A DNA stretch of 64,000 nt. Source: Chryseobacterium formosum. Its GTDB lineage: Bacteria > Bacteroidota > Bacteroidia > Flavobacteriales > Weeksellaceae. The stretch lies in the NCBI RefSeq assembly GCF_026460885.1, contig NZ_JAOVZW010000023.1:109063-173062 (forward strand), in the 5' to 3' direction. Under the pieces are notes generated by a model. That model had not been told where the DNA came from. It was given only the letters and a program-made list of their open reading frames with translations, and ran no database searches. Made by a program: the position numbers and the translations under genes. Positions 54,101-63,181 of the stretch are shown piece after piece (position 1 is the stretch's first letter; each line of letters begins with the position of its first letter).

Positions 54101-54300
54101 CCCATTTATTGAACCCTAATAGTTTTGTGAAAAGTTTCAGTGCAAATATTTCAGGATATAATTTAGCAATGTGGAAAAAATCTAAAAACCTTTACTCAGA
54201 TCCCGATTTCCAGATTGGAAGCCAGACAAATGGCTCCGGGAATGACATTCAAGATCCTTCAAGCAGATGGTTCGGAGTAGGTTTTAATCTTAAATTTTAA
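51145..54300 (+). CDS. SusC/RagA family TonB-dependent outer-membrane transporter
   Basis: 1051 residues. Signal peptide (LSA-Q at about 20), a CarboxypepD-like N-terminal extension (ITGSVKSEDGTVVSGVNITDKNTG), a TonB-box-like stretch, plug domain (NIGNINVLKGATASALYGSRGRYGAVLITTK, in blocks) and a 22-strand barrel ending RWFGVGFNLKF with the terminal Phe. The SLRG-x-VYVIDG start of the plug is typical of SusC. Forms a pair with the SusD-type gene 10 nt downstream; together they import a ligand across the outer membrane. Confidence 0.93.
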   Translation: MKKTLATFTVLLLPLYLSAQETNITGSVKSEDGTVVSGVNITDKNTGKTVTSDDNGNFTISANPKDILEFYSSDYSLYTVEVSSRKNYSVILKKVNEKQIEGVVITALGIEKKKEKLGYSTQEVGTKQFETITTPSIGNLFSGQVAGLNVSNPTGMQQAPAFSLRGNTNLVYVIDGVIVDKEVFQNLDPNNIGNINVLKGATASALYGSRGRYGAVLITTKTAKKQGFSVEFSQNTMVTAGFTNLPETQTEYGNGSHGKYEFWDGADGGVNDGDMIWGPKFTPGLKIAQWNSPIRDKQTGQVIEWYGTVAGSAYDDKSRYERVPIDWKFHDNLKTFMKPAVINNNNFSISYKHNQDSYRLSGNFMNYDDRIPEASLQRYGINFASENHFGKKFIFDTKFNFNQTFTPNIPNYDYNPSGHMYTILIWMGGDVDGNALKNHLWVPGQEGKTQANWNYAWYNNPWFGTEKYKNQNRTNIINAQTGLEYKATDDLSIKGRVSIVENHNKQEILSPYSYFNYSAPRSGGYILNDTKTWNLNSDVLATYKKKISDNFDFSINAGASTFYYKNDVDNASTDGLKTPELYSLDNSIGAVKYYDYLKEKLIYSTYGTLDIGLYNAFFINVSGRNDWSSTLPKANRSYFYPSASLSTIVSNLVTMPEAINLLKVSASWAKVAYDFQPYAIRNYYLNNSGVAFNGNSTFYYPRTLNYENSLKPEQTKSYEIGLSAGLLKNRITLDATYFRTLEYDNILQFPSTPSSGFTSQNVNGNEYTTKGFEISLGLVPVKTTNFTWRSLINWSTYEKTLTEIYAGMPNYNNIKLGERMDSYYDLTWQKSPDGKVILNPTTGMPTRATTPSNLGHFNPDWTFGFNNTFKYKKLSLNIGIDGSIGGVMRSQVVEKMWWGGKHPNSTAYRDIEYANPGTYYFVPDGVNYNSATNTYTPHTTPISFQDWAQNYPYQARVTEDESELFANVFDRTFIKLRSVVLEYDFTHLLNPNSFVKSFSANISGYNLAMWKKSKNLYSDPDFQIGSQTNGSGNDIQDPSSRWFGVGFNLKF

Positions 54301-54309
54301 TCAAAACAA

Positions 54310-55791
54310 ATGAAAAACAATATTTTAAAAATAGCAATTTTAGCCATTGGATTATTTTCTCTTTCATCTTGCGAAACCAATCTGGATAAAATTAACGAAA
54401 ACCCAAATGATCAAGCTAATATTGATCCTAAATATCTTCTTACTTACATTTCAAAATCGGCTTTCGGAGTGAATGGCGACAATATGTATGCTTCGAGAAT
54501 GCTGATCGGAACTGATGGAGAAAACGTTTATCAATACATGAAATGGAATGACGCATCATTCAACACCTACAGCGAAGATCTTTTGAATACCGTAAAAATG
54601 ATGCAGGAAGGTGAAAGAATCAACAATAAAAATTATCAGGCGATTGGTAAATTTTACCGCGCCTATCATTTTTATAATTTAAGTTTAAAATTTGGCAGTA
54701 TTCCCTATTCTGAAGCAATAAAAGGAGAATTTGGGATCACTCAGCCAAAATATGACAGTCAGGAAGCGGTAATGTCCGGAATTTTAACTGAATTAAAAGA
54801 AGCCAACGATTTAATAAATACTTCTGATGCGATTGCAGGAGATATTATTTATAACGGAGACGCTTCAAAATGGAAAAAATTAATCAATTCTTTCAGGCTG
54901 AAAATTTTGATTTCACTTTCTAAAAAAACAACCGTTGGAAGTTACAATGTTGCCAACGAGTTTGCTTCAATTGTAGGAAGCCAGACTTTGATGACTTCAA
55001 TTGCAGATAATGGAGAATTGAAATTTGCAGACGTTGCAGACAGCCGATATACTACTTTCAACAGCAGTGGTTATGGTTCAGCTTTGTACATGGCAAATTT
55101 TTTCATCAACTTATTTAAAGACAGACAAGATCCGAGATTGTTTACTTTTGCTGAGCAGACTACGTCAGCAAAAGAAGCAGCTTTGCCAATTACCAACTTT
55201 ACAGGTTACAACGGCGGAAATCCGACTTCGCCATATTCTGACAATGCTGCTTTGGTCGCAGCGAAGAATATTTCTAAAGTAAATGAGCGTTTTTATAAAG
55301 ATCCCACCAATGAGCCTTCTTCCATTCTAAGTTACCCTGAGCTTGAATTTATTTTGGCAGAAGCTACAGCGAGAGGCTGGATTTCGGGATCTGCAAAAAC
55401 ACACTACGATAATGCAATTAAATCAAGTTTTCAATTTTATCAGACGTATGTAAAAAATCCGAATCTTTATTTTGCAGGATTTAGTGTTGACAATTATTTA
55501 GCAAGTTCTTTGGTGGTTTATAATAATTCAGCAACGCTTCCAACACAGCTTGAAAAAATTATTACTCAAAAATACATGACAATGTTTCATCAAGCACAAT
55601 GGACTTCTTATCAGGATTATTTAAGAACAGGCTATCCAAATTTACCATTGCAAACCGGAGTTACGACTCCTTCAAGATTCAGATATCCGCAAGTGGAATA
55701 CAATTATAATAACGCTAATCTTCAAACTGCTTTATCAGCACAATACGGAGGTCAGGATAATATTAATTCTAAACCTTGGTGGTTACAATAA
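54310..55791 (+). CDS. SusD/RagB family nutrient-binding lipoprotein
   Basis: 493 residues, lipobox SSC (LSSC, Cys21). SusD-like family 2: NLDKINENPN start, tetratricopeptide-like helices, conserved NADQAY-equivalent segments and LEFILAEATARGW. It is the lid that captures ligand for the SusC transporter. The hairpin after it suggests that transcription of the downstream phospholipase is partly attenuated. Confidence 0.92.
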   Translation: MKNNILKIAILAIGLFSLSSCETNLDKINENPNDQANIDPKYLLTYISKSAFGVNGDNMYASRMLIGTDGENVYQYMKWNDASFNTYSEDLLNTVKMMQEGERINNKNYQAIGKFYRAYHFYNLSLKFGSIPYSEAIKGEFGITQPKYDSQEAVMSGILTELKEANDLINTSDAIAGDIIYNGDASKWKKLINSFRLKILISLSKKTTVGSYNVANEFASIVGSQTLMTSIADNGELKFADVADSRYTTFNSSGYGSALYMANFFINLFKDRQDPRLFTFAEQTTSAKEAALPITNFTGYNGGNPTSPYSDNAALVAAKNISKVNERFYKDPTNEPSSILSYPELEFILAEATARGWISGSAKTHYDNAIKSSFQFYQTYVKNPNLYFAGFSVDNYLASSLVVYNNSATLPTQLEKIITQKYMTMFHQAQWTSYQDYLRTGYPNLPLQTGVTTPSRFRYPQVEYNYNNANLQTALSAQYGGQDNINSKPWWLQ

Positions 55792-55820
55792 AAAGCTAAC
55801 AATTTTGTAATATTTAATTT

Positions 55821-55861
55821 AAGAAACCGTAAGATTATCATCATAACTTGCGGTTTCTTTC
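55821..55861 (+). terminator. Hairpin terminator/attenuator after the SusD-type gene
   Basis: AAGAAACCGTAAG pairs with CTTGCGGTTTCTT (one G-U pair) across a 13-nt loop and continues into a T-rich stretch, 30 nt after the stop. Confidence 0.65.
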
Positions 55862-55879
55862 TTACGACTACTTTTCAAG

Positions 55880-58225
55880 ATGAACAGAAGAGAATTTTTA
55901 GAAAAATCGGGCATTTTAATGGCAGGTTTGGGAACATCAAGTATGCTGCATCCCGCTATTTTAAAAGCTTTAACGATTGAAGCAAAAGCTGGATCTACAT
56001 TTTATGATGCAGAACACGTTGTGATATTAATGCAGGAAAACAGATCTTTCGACCATGCTTTCGGAGCCTTGAAAGGAGTTCGCGGATTTTTAGATCAGAC
56101 TGCTTTTATAAAAGAAGATGGTCAATCGGTATTTTTTCAGAAAAATAATGAAGGAAAATATGCAGCTCCGGGAAGATTAGATTTAAAAAACACAAAATCT
56201 ACCTGGATGAGTTCGCTTCCTCATTCCTGGTCGGACCAGCAACATGCTCTGAACGGAATGAAGTATGATAAATGGCTTCAGGCAAAAGCTTCCGGAAATA
56301 AAGATTACAAAGAAATGCCTTTGACTTTAGGGTATTATAACCGTGAAGATTTACCTTTTTATTATCAGTTAGCAGATTCATTTACAATTTTTGACCAATA
56401 TTTTTGTTCGTCTTTAACGGGAACTACACCAAACCGATTATTTCTTTGGTCAGGAACAATTCGTGAGCAACAAAACGGAAAAGTAAAAGCCAATGTTTTT
56501 AATGACAACATTGATTACGATAAAAACCGACAGGCAAGATGGAAAAGTTTTCCTGAAATTTTAGAAGAACAAAATGTTTCATGGCGAATTTATCAGAACG
56601 AAATTAGTCTTCCAAAAGGAATGCCCGGTGAAGAAGAATCGTGGTTGAGTAATTTCACCGATAATCCGATTGAATGGTTTTCAAATTTTAATGTGAAATT
56701 CTCGAAAGGTTATCACAAAAATATCCTGAATCTGATTGCTTATTTAAAATCTGAAATTGAAAAGAGTCCGAAACAGAAAGAACGTTTTGAAAATTTAATT
56801 AAAGAACTGGAGGAAGATTTAATTAAATATCATCCCAATAATTTTGCAAAGCTTTCTCAAAAAGAAAAAAATCTTCATGAAAAAGCCTTCACCATCAATT
56901 CTGACGATCCCGATTATTGGAATTTAGAAGTAGGAACCGACGAAAACGGAGAAAGATTAGTCGTTCCGAAAGGAGATGTTTTGCATCAATTCAGAAAAGA
57001 TGTCAAAGAAAAAAAGCTACCTCTGGTTTCGTGGCTGGTTGCGCCTGAAAGATTTTCCGATCATCCTAGTTCGCCTTGGTATGGAGCGTGGTATATTTCT
57101 GAGGTTTTAAATATTTTAACTAAAGATCCTGAAACGTGGAAGAAAACAATTTTCATTATTAATTATGATGAAAATGATGGCTATTTCGATCACGTTATTC
57201 CTTTTGCACCACCTGTAAATCCGAATCAACCAGTTGATATGAACGGAAAAGAAGGAACGGAATATGTGAACAAAAACCAGGAATATATGTCGACTCATGA
57301 TCTTCGTGAGAACGAAAGAATTGAAGGAACAGTCGGTTTAGGATTTCGTGTTCCGATGATTATTGCTTCGCCTTGGACGAAAGGTGGCTTTGTAAATTCT
57401 CAGGTTTCGGATCATACTTCGGTATTACAATTTTTAGAAAAATTCATACAGAAAAAATATAACAAAGATGTAACTGTCGAAAACATCAGCGATTGGCGAA
57501 GAGCAATTTGCGGTGATTTGACGTCTGCTTTCAACACATCGGAGAGCAAAATTCCAAAAATGAATTATTTGGATCAAAAAGATTACGCAAAGACCATTAA
57601 TTCAGCAAAAAACAAACCTACACCCAATCTCAAATGGTATTCTGAAAAAAATCTCAACAACACATTACTTGAAATTCAGGAAAGAGGCATGAAACCATCA
57701 AACCCATTACCGTACGACTATAACGTCAACTTTGAAAATGATGAGATTACGATGACTAATCTCAGAGACACTGCGGTTCCGTTGATAATTTATGATAAAA
57801 ATAAATTTAATACGCCCGATTATTATTTCTCTTACGCACTTTATTCAAACGAAAAATTATCTCATCAGGTAGCTTCTGCAAATTACAACTATGAGATTAT
57901 TGGACCGAATGGATTTGTGCGGAAATTTAAAGGAAATAAAAAACCAGATATTGAGATAACGTTATTTAATAATGTTTCTAAAAATGAGGTCGAATTAAAA
58001 ATTAACCGTTTAGGCAAAGAAAATCTTACCGTAAGTCTAGAAAATCTTTATGAAAGAAAAAAGAGAGAAATTGCGTTGGATTCCTCTGAAGAAAAAATAA
58101 TTTTCAATCTCGACAAAACAAAAGGTTGGTATGATATTAAAATAAAAAATGATAACAACAGTTGGCATTTTGCCGGAAGAATAGAATCCGGAAAACCTAC
58201 AGTAACCGATCCGCATTGGTCTTAA
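55880..58225 (+). CDS. Phosphocholine-specific-type phospholipase C, Tat-exported
   Basis: 781 residues. Twin-arginine signal (NRREFLEKSG) at the N-terminus, then the acid-phosphatase-like phosphoesterase core: ENRSFDHAFG (53-62), TGTTPNRLFLWSG, and the metal-site motif NYDENDGYFDHV. The C-terminal about 180 residues hold two beta-sandwich domains of the DUF756 type (YNYEIIGPNGFVRKFKGN). The family cleaves phosphatidylcholine or sphingomyelin to release phosphocholine and may hydrolyse other phosphoesters. It sits directly after a SusC/SusD pair. Confidence 0.92.
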   Translation: MNRREFLEKSGILMAGLGTSSMLHPAILKALTIEAKAGSTFYDAEHVVILMQENRSFDHAFGALKGVRGFLDQTAFIKEDGQSVFFQKNNEGKYAAPGRLDLKNTKSTWMSSLPHSWSDQQHALNGMKYDKWLQAKASGNKDYKEMPLTLGYYNREDLPFYYQLADSFTIFDQYFCSSLTGTTPNRLFLWSGTIREQQNGKVKANVFNDNIDYDKNRQARWKSFPEILEEQNVSWRIYQNEISLPKGMPGEEESWLSNFTDNPIEWFSNFNVKFSKGYHKNILNLIAYLKSEIEKSPKQKERFENLIKELEEDLIKYHPNNFAKLSQKEKNLHEKAFTINSDDPDYWNLEVGTDENGERLVVPKGDVLHQFRKDVKEKKLPLVSWLVAPERFSDHPSSPWYGAWYISEVLNILTKDPETWKKTIFIINYDENDGYFDHVIPFAPPVNPNQPVDMNGKEGTEYVNKNQEYMSTHDLRENERIEGTVGLGFRVPMIIASPWTKGGFVNSQVSDHTSVLQFLEKFIQKKYNKDVTVENISDWRRAICGDLTSAFNTSESKIPKMNYLDQKDYAKTINSAKNKPTPNLKWYSEKNLNNTLLEIQERGMKPSNPLPYDYNVNFENDEITMTNLRDTAVPLIIYDKNKFNTPDYYFSYALYSNEKLSHQVASANYNYEIIGPNGFVRKFKGNKKPDIEITLFNNVSKNEVELKINRLGKENLTVSLENLYERKKREIALDSSEEKIIFNLDKTKGWYDIKIKNDNNSWHFAGRIESGKPTVTDPHWS

Positions 58226-58240
58226 TCTAGAATAAAATAT

Positions 58241-58279
58241 AAAAAAATCTTACATAAATTTCTATGTAAGATTTTTTTT
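58241..58279 (+). terminator. Terminator after the phospholipase gene
   Basis: A perfect 16-bp stem (AAAAAAATCTTACATA with its complement) around a 6-nt loop ends in T residues, 15 nt after the stop. Confidence 0.85.
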
Positions 58280-58450
58280 GATATTGATTTTAGTCATAAA
58301 ATTCACACACTCGTTTTTAATACCTATGCAAAATATTATTTTAAAACATAATAATATATTGTAAATGAATAACTAACAATAAAATTTATCGCTAATTATT
58401 TCCTATCTATTTGAATTTTTATTAACTTCACAAAACCAAATTTCAACACT

Positions 58451-59020
58451 ATGAGAAAAACAACATTTAGTTTAGCTATGTCTTTAGCAGCGCTTGCTTT
58501 CTCAGCAAATCTAAACGCTCAAGACACAAACACCGACAATCACACTATTTCGATTACCGTACCCGAAGTTGCACTAGTGGATATAGAACCTGCAGCAAAC
58601 AAAAACATTACTCTAGGATTTACAGCTCCAACTGAAGCAGGACTTCCTGTAACTCCAACCGGAACCGACAACACATTATGGCTGAATTATTCATCCATTA
58701 AATCTGTTGCTGATGCTACTCGTACTGTTTCGGTACAATTGGATGCCTTGATTCCAGGAATTGACATCAATGTAACTGCAGCTGGTGCAACGGGAGCAGG
58801 TGGAGGAACTTTGGGAAATCCTGCAGCTCAATTAACTTTGAGTGCCGCAGATCAAACGATTATCTCAGGAATCGGAAGTGCTTATACAGGAGATGGTGCA
58901 AACAATGGTCATAATTTGACTTATTCATTGGCTGCTGTTGGTGGAATTGCGAGCTATGCAGATCTTGAAGCGACTACCACTGCCGTTGCAACGGTAACGT
59001 ACACAATTTCGGATAACTAA
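58451..59020 (+). CDS. Secreted subunit-like protein A of the putative fibre locus
   Basis: 189 residues, signal peptide (ANLNA-Q at about 24). The mature protein is all beta, low in charge and free of Cys. Its first strand alternates polar and hydrophobic residues (HTISITVPEVALVDIEP) and the last strand reads AVATVTYTISDN, a pattern like the C-terminal strand of pilins. A core block (TLSAADQTIISGIGS ... GANNGHNLTYSL) is shared with the gene at 62638. It is first in the cluster and followed by a hairpin, as expected for the most abundant subunit. No named family recognised; a structural role is inferred. Confidence 0.75.
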   Translation: MRKTTFSLAMSLAALAFSANLNAQDTNTDNHTISITVPEVALVDIEPAANKNITLGFTAPTEAGLPVTPTGTDNTLWLNYSSIKSVADATRTVSVQLDALIPGIDINVTAAGATGAGGGTLGNPAAQLTLSAADQTIISGIGSAYTGDGANNGHNLTYSLAAVGGIASYADLEATTTAVATVTYTISDN

Positions 59021-59049
59021 AATCTGACAGAAATTTAACTTTTAATCAA

Positions 59050-59075
59050 GGAGAAATTTTCAATAAAGTTTCTCC
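59050..59075 (+). other. Intercistronic hairpin between subunit A and chaperone-like gene
   Basis: GGAGAAATTTT pairs with AAAGTTTCTCC (one G-U pair) across a 4-nt loop CAAT, an 11-bp stem. The following sequence has few T residues, so it may act as an RNA-stabilising or partial-termination element. Confidence 0.55.
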
Positions 59076-59121
59076 CTGGTTTTCTATGGTCTTTATTTTA
59101 AACCTAAAACTTACATCAAAA

Positions 59122-59922
59122 ATGATAAGGCGTACTCTCTTTCTCATTACTCTCTTATTCTCAGTTTGCTTTTTGCAGGCAAATATTGTTATTCTAAACG
59201 GTCTTTCACACAATCATAAGGTTGAAAACGGACAAGTTTATAACGGAAAAATTTCAATTGAAAATATAGGTAATCAGCCTCAAAGCGTAAAACTCTTTTT
59301 ACAGGATTTCACCTATCAATCTGATGGATCTATTCATTACACCGCACCGAATACGAACATAAAAACCAATACAAACTGGATTAAACTCAACACCAATCTT
59401 ATCAGTTTAAAAGCTAAAGAAAAAACAGAGATATTGTACGAGATTACTGTTCCGAAGCAAATTACAGATTCTGGAAGTTATTGGAGTGTTGTGATTGTAG
59501 AACCTGTAGAAAATATCAAACCCAGCAATGAAAAACAAGGAATTAATATCACTTCAGTTGTTCGATATGCCATTCAGATAATTACCGATATAGATTCTGA
59601 AAAAGCAAAACCAGATTTGAAATTTGAAGGTGTAAAAATAGAAAAAGAAGAAGGAAGGCAAATATTAAAAATTGCTATTGCCAACAAAGGAAATTTATAC
59701 TGCAAACCTACTGCAACAATAGAAATCTACAACAAAAAGAGCGGAGAAAAGCTTGGAACATTTTCAAGTCTTGCAATGGGATTGTTGCCCCAAACCTCAA
59801 AATCATTTCATGTTGATATCAGCAAAATGCCGCCAAATAAGTACAATGCTGTACTTATTGCAACTGATGAAGATGAAAATGCTTTTGCACTCAATGTGGA
59901 ACTAGAAGTAAAGAATGACTAA
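59122..59922 (+). CDS. Two-domain Ig-like chaperone-like protein of the putative fibre locus
   Basis: 266 residues, signal peptide ending LQA-N. Domain 1 (about 22-135) is Ig-like with GKISIENIGNQPQSVKLFLQDF, a Trp-Ile-Lys-Leu step and VPKQITDSGSYWSVVIVEP. Domain 2 (about 165-262) is a second beta-sandwich (LKIAIANKGNLYCKPTATIEIY). The pattern resembles DUF916/DUF3324 proteins and PapD-like chaperones, without the PapD Arg-Lys pair being identifiable. The start at 59122 gives a signal peptide; an ATG at 59086 does not. Its stop overlaps the next gene by 8 nt. Confidence 0.72.
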   Translation: MIRRTLFLITLLFSVCFLQANIVILNGLSHNHKVENGQVYNGKISIENIGNQPQSVKLFLQDFTYQSDGSIHYTAPNTNIKTNTNWIKLNTNLISLKAKEKTEILYEITVPKQITDSGSYWSVVIVEPVENIKPSNEKQGINITSVVRYAIQIITDIDSEKAKPDLKFEGVKIEKEEGRQILKIAIANKGNLYCKPTATIEIYNKKSGEKLGTFSSLAMGLLPQTSKSFHVDISKMPPNKYNAVLIATDEDENAFALNVELEVKND

Positions 59923-62641
59923 AAAATGGATAATATATTTTATTCTACTCTTCCCTGTACACACTTTTTCTCAGAAAAAAGATAGTTTACAACCGGGAAC
60001 ATCTACTTCTATTTCTTTTATTGTAGAAAACAAAACTTCTGATACTAAAATCTATAACTTGAAAGTTGAAACATCGAATCCTCAAATTAATCCTATTTTA
60101 AAAAACGGAGAAATAACAATTTTGCCCAATGAAAGCAAAGCTTATATTGTTCCTTTAAAAATAGCAACCGAAACTCCTCAAGGAAAATACTCTGTGATTT
60201 TATTTGGAACTGAAAAATCTACAAATGAAAAATTTAAACAAACTTTAGATTTTTATGTTCTCGGAAGCCGAAAATTGTCTTTAACAGCTTTAGAATTTCC
60301 TGAATTTGTAAAAGCCGGAGAAAAAATTGTTTCTACTTTTCTTTTAAAAAATAATGGAAATATTGCTGAAGACTTTGTTTTAGAAAGTAAAAACGCCGTT
60401 GTAAATGAAGGAGCATCTTTAATTTTAGCTCCCGGAGAAGGAAAAATAGTTACCATTACCAAAACTACCCAATCAGATTTAGGAAAAAACGAATATCAAA
60501 ATTTAAATCTAACTGTTTATTCTAAAGACAGACCTGAAGAAAATCAAACGGCATATTCAAATGTGAAAATTATTTCAGTAAAACCTATTGAAGATGATAT
60601 TTTCCACAGATTTCCGGTTTCTGCGTCAGTTTCTTTTATAGGAATGAAAAACAGAGGGAAATATGATGACGGTTTTCAGGGTGAAATCTATGGAAAAGGA
60701 AGTTTAGATCAGGAAAATAAAAATCTTTTAGAATTCCGAGCATTATCTAAAAACCCTGTAGAATTTAATTCTTTCACACAGTATGAAGAATATTTTGTGA
60801 ATTACAAACGTGAAAATTTATTTATTCATCTCGGTGACAAAAATTATTCGTCTTCGTTTCTTACAGAATATGCAAGATACGGTCGTGGCGCAGAAATTCG
60901 TTTCGATTTGAAAAGAATAAGCTTTGGTGGATTTTACAATCATCCGAGGTTCTTCAGAGATATTAAAGAGGCATTTAATTTATATTCTAAACTTAAAATT
61001 GCCAAAGAATCAGAAATTACAGCAGGTTATTTATATAAAATTCCTAGAACTGAAGATGCAAATTTCAGTTTTATCAATCTTCAGCTAGACTCAGATGCAC
61101 ACTTGCCATATCTTGCAGGAAAATTTAAGCTTAATAAAAATCTTGAAGTTGCAGGAGAAACATCTTACAGTAAAACTGAGAAAACAAATGGAACTGCGTT
61201 TATGCTTCAAACAATTGCAAACTATGAGAAGCTGAAAGGAAATGCGATGTACATGAGAGCTAGTCCGGAATATGCAGGATATTTTAACAATACAAGCACG
61301 TTTAACGGTAATCTTCAATATCAATTATCGAAACGGATTTATCTAACCGCTAATTATGTACAGGATGCAAAAAATTTCCAGCGAGACACTTTATTTTTAG
61401 CTGCGCCTTACCGAAAATTTCTGCAATATGGAATTCAATATAAATATTCCAAAAACGGAAATTTGATGCTGTACAATGGTTCACAACGATATGAAGACCG
61501 GCTGATGCCAAGAGAATTTGATTATAGAGAACGATTTTACAAGTTGTCAGTCGATCAGCAAATCGGAATTTTTCAATTAAATTTAGAAGGACAATTAGGG
61601 AAAACAGACAATTATTTAACCGGATTTTCAGGAAATTCGAGTTTTTATACTGCAAATATTAGTTTCGAAAAATTTAAAACTTCGTTTAATTTATATGGAA
61701 GTTATGCGGTCACTTCTCGATATCAATTACAAAACCAAAAGCAATTTTATTACGGAGCCAGGGTTTTAAGCAGGTTTTCAGATAAAACTTATTTCAGCCT
61801 TTTTTATCAGAATAATTATATGCCCGAAGATTATTATACAGATAGAAATCTTTTTGAATTGCTTTTTCATCAACAAGCTTTTCGCAATCACGAATTTGAT
61901 ATTTCTGCGAGATACAATTTACAGCGCGGAGAATTGGGAAATAAAGACTTTATTTTTTCGCTTCGTTATACTTTTAAAATGAATGTTCCAACTCAAAAGA
62001 TTGCAGAATACACAACTTTATCAGGAAATGTTAAAAATTTAGGAGTAAAAAAGGTAAGTGGAATTCGATTGACTTTAGGCAATCATCTTTCGATAACCGA
62101 CAAAAACGGAAATTTTGTATTTAAAAATGTAAATCCCGGAGATTATGTTTTAGAAATTGACCGCTCTACAACAGACATTAATGATATTGCGGATCGAAAT
62201 GTTCCAGCTTCTTTGCTATTAACCAATCAAGAAAATATATTCAACTTCGGATTAACAAGTGCGGCAAATATTCAGGGAAAAATTGATTATTCAGAACAGG
62301 AAAATAAAATAAGTCTCATACAACTTCCTCTTAAAACATCAAAAAAGAAAAAAGAAGATCTGATTATTGAGACTACAAATGGGGATCAAACTTTTAGAAA
62401 AATGGTTGTAATTGGGAAGTCTTTTGACTTTACATATCTGCGTCCAGGAGATTGGAAAGTTAAAATTTACAGAAACGGCTTAGATAAAAGATATAAAATC
62501 CCAATTGATCAGTTTGAATTTAATTTAAAATCTGCAGAAACAAAAAATATAACCATCAACGTTATTAAACAATCCTCTGAAATAAAATATCAACAGGAAA
62601 GCATCAAAGTAAGTTACAACGAAAGTAAAAAGCAAAAATGA
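59915..62641 (+). CDS. Usher-like outer-membrane barrel protein of the putative fibre locus
   Basis: 908 residues, signal peptide (TFS-Q at about 20). Two NEW3/Ig-like domains (about 25-110 and 115-225: NNGNIAEDFVLESKN) precede a long beta-barrel region (about 226-690; alternating strands, aromatic girdle residues). After it comes a CarboxypepD/SdrD_B-like domain (VKKVSGIRLTLGNHLSITDKNG ... VNPGDYVLEID) and a second beta-sandwich (LRPGDWKVKIYRNG). Such a barrel with folded C-terminal sandwich domains resembles pilus ushers, though classical FimD motifs are not seen. It overlaps both neighbours, so it is translated in a coupled operon. Confidence 0.72.
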   Translation: MTKKWIIYFILLFPVHTFSQKKDSLQPGTSTSISFIVENKTSDTKIYNLKVETSNPQINPILKNGEITILPNESKAYIVPLKIATETPQGKYSVILFGTEKSTNEKFKQTLDFYVLGSRKLSLTALEFPEFVKAGEKIVSTFLLKNNGNIAEDFVLESKNAVVNEGASLILAPGEGKIVTITKTTQSDLGKNEYQNLNLTVYSKDRPEENQTAYSNVKIISVKPIEDDIFHRFPVSASVSFIGMKNRGKYDDGFQGEIYGKGSLDQENKNLLEFRALSKNPVEFNSFTQYEEYFVNYKRENLFIHLGDKNYSSSFLTEYARYGRGAEIRFDLKRISFGGFYNHPRFFRDIKEAFNLYSKLKIAKESEITAGYLYKIPRTEDANFSFINLQLDSDAHLPYLAGKFKLNKNLEVAGETSYSKTEKTNGTAFMLQTIANYEKLKGNAMYMRASPEYAGYFNNTSTFNGNLQYQLSKRIYLTANYVQDAKNFQRDTLFLAAPYRKFLQYGIQYKYSKNGNLMLYNGSQRYEDRLMPREFDYRERFYKLSVDQQIGIFQLNLEGQLGKTDNYLTGFSGNSSFYTANISFEKFKTSFNLYGSYAVTSRYQLQNQKQFYYGARVLSRFSDKTYFSLFYQNNYMPEDYYTDRNLFELLFHQQAFRNHEFDISARYNLQRGELGNKDFIFSLRYTFKMNVPTQKIAEYTTLSGNVKNLGVKKVSGIRLTLGNHLSITDKNGNFVFKNVNPGDYVLEIDRSTTDINDIADRNVPASLLLTNQENIFNFGLTSAANIQGKIDYSEQENKISLIQLPLKTSKKKKEDLIIETTNGDQTFRKMVVIGKSFDFTYLRPGDWKVKIYRNGLDKRYKIPIDQFEFNLKSAETKNITINVIKQSSEIKYQQESIKVSYNESKKQK

Positions 62642-63171
62642 GTTATTTTAAAGTATCATTCTTTATCGGTTTAATTATTTCTTGTCAGCTATTTTCACAA
62701 ACAACTGGAAATCGAACTGTGGGAATAACGTTACCTGTAGTGGCTTTGATGGATATTGAAACACCAGCAACAATTACTTTGAATTTTACTGCACCTACTG
62801 AAGCAGGAAAGCCTGTTGTCGCACCAAGTTCCAATACAACAAAATGGATTAATTATACTTCGGCAATTGCACAAGGTGGATTAACAAGAAGAATCACAGC
62901 GTCAGTAAACCAAGTTCTTCCAGGAATTACCATAAGAATACAAGCTGCTGCTGCTTCAGGAAGTGGAGGAGGAAGTTTGGGAATTCCTTCTGCCCAAATA
63001 ACTTTAAGTACAACGTCTCAAACTATAATCAGTGGAATTGGCGGAGCTTTTACAGGAAACGGAGCAAATAACGGACACAGATTAACTATAAGTTTATTAG
63101 CAAATACTTACGGGAATTTATCGGCAAGAACCAATACTCCGGTTGTCATTACCTACACAATTACGGAATAA
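62638..63171 (+). CDS. Secreted subunit-like protein B, paralogue of the 58451 product
   Basis: 177 residues, signal peptide (LFS-Q at about 20). It is homologous to the 58451 protein along its length: VALMDIETP, LNFTAPTEAGKPV, KWINYTS, TSQTIISGIGGAFTGNGANNGHRLTISL and the final strand VVITYTITE. A 4-nt overlap with the usher-like gene shows coupling. It may be a minor or tip-proximal subunit. Confidence 0.75.
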   Translation: MSYFKVSFFIGLIISCQLFSQTTGNRTVGITLPVVALMDIETPATITLNFTAPTEAGKPVVAPSSNTTKWINYTSAIAQGGLTRRITASVNQVLPGITIRIQAAAASGSGGGSLGIPSAQITLSTTSQTIISGIGGAFTGNGANNGHRLTISLLANTYGNLSARTNTPVVITYTITE

Positions 63172-63181
63172 AATATCAAAA

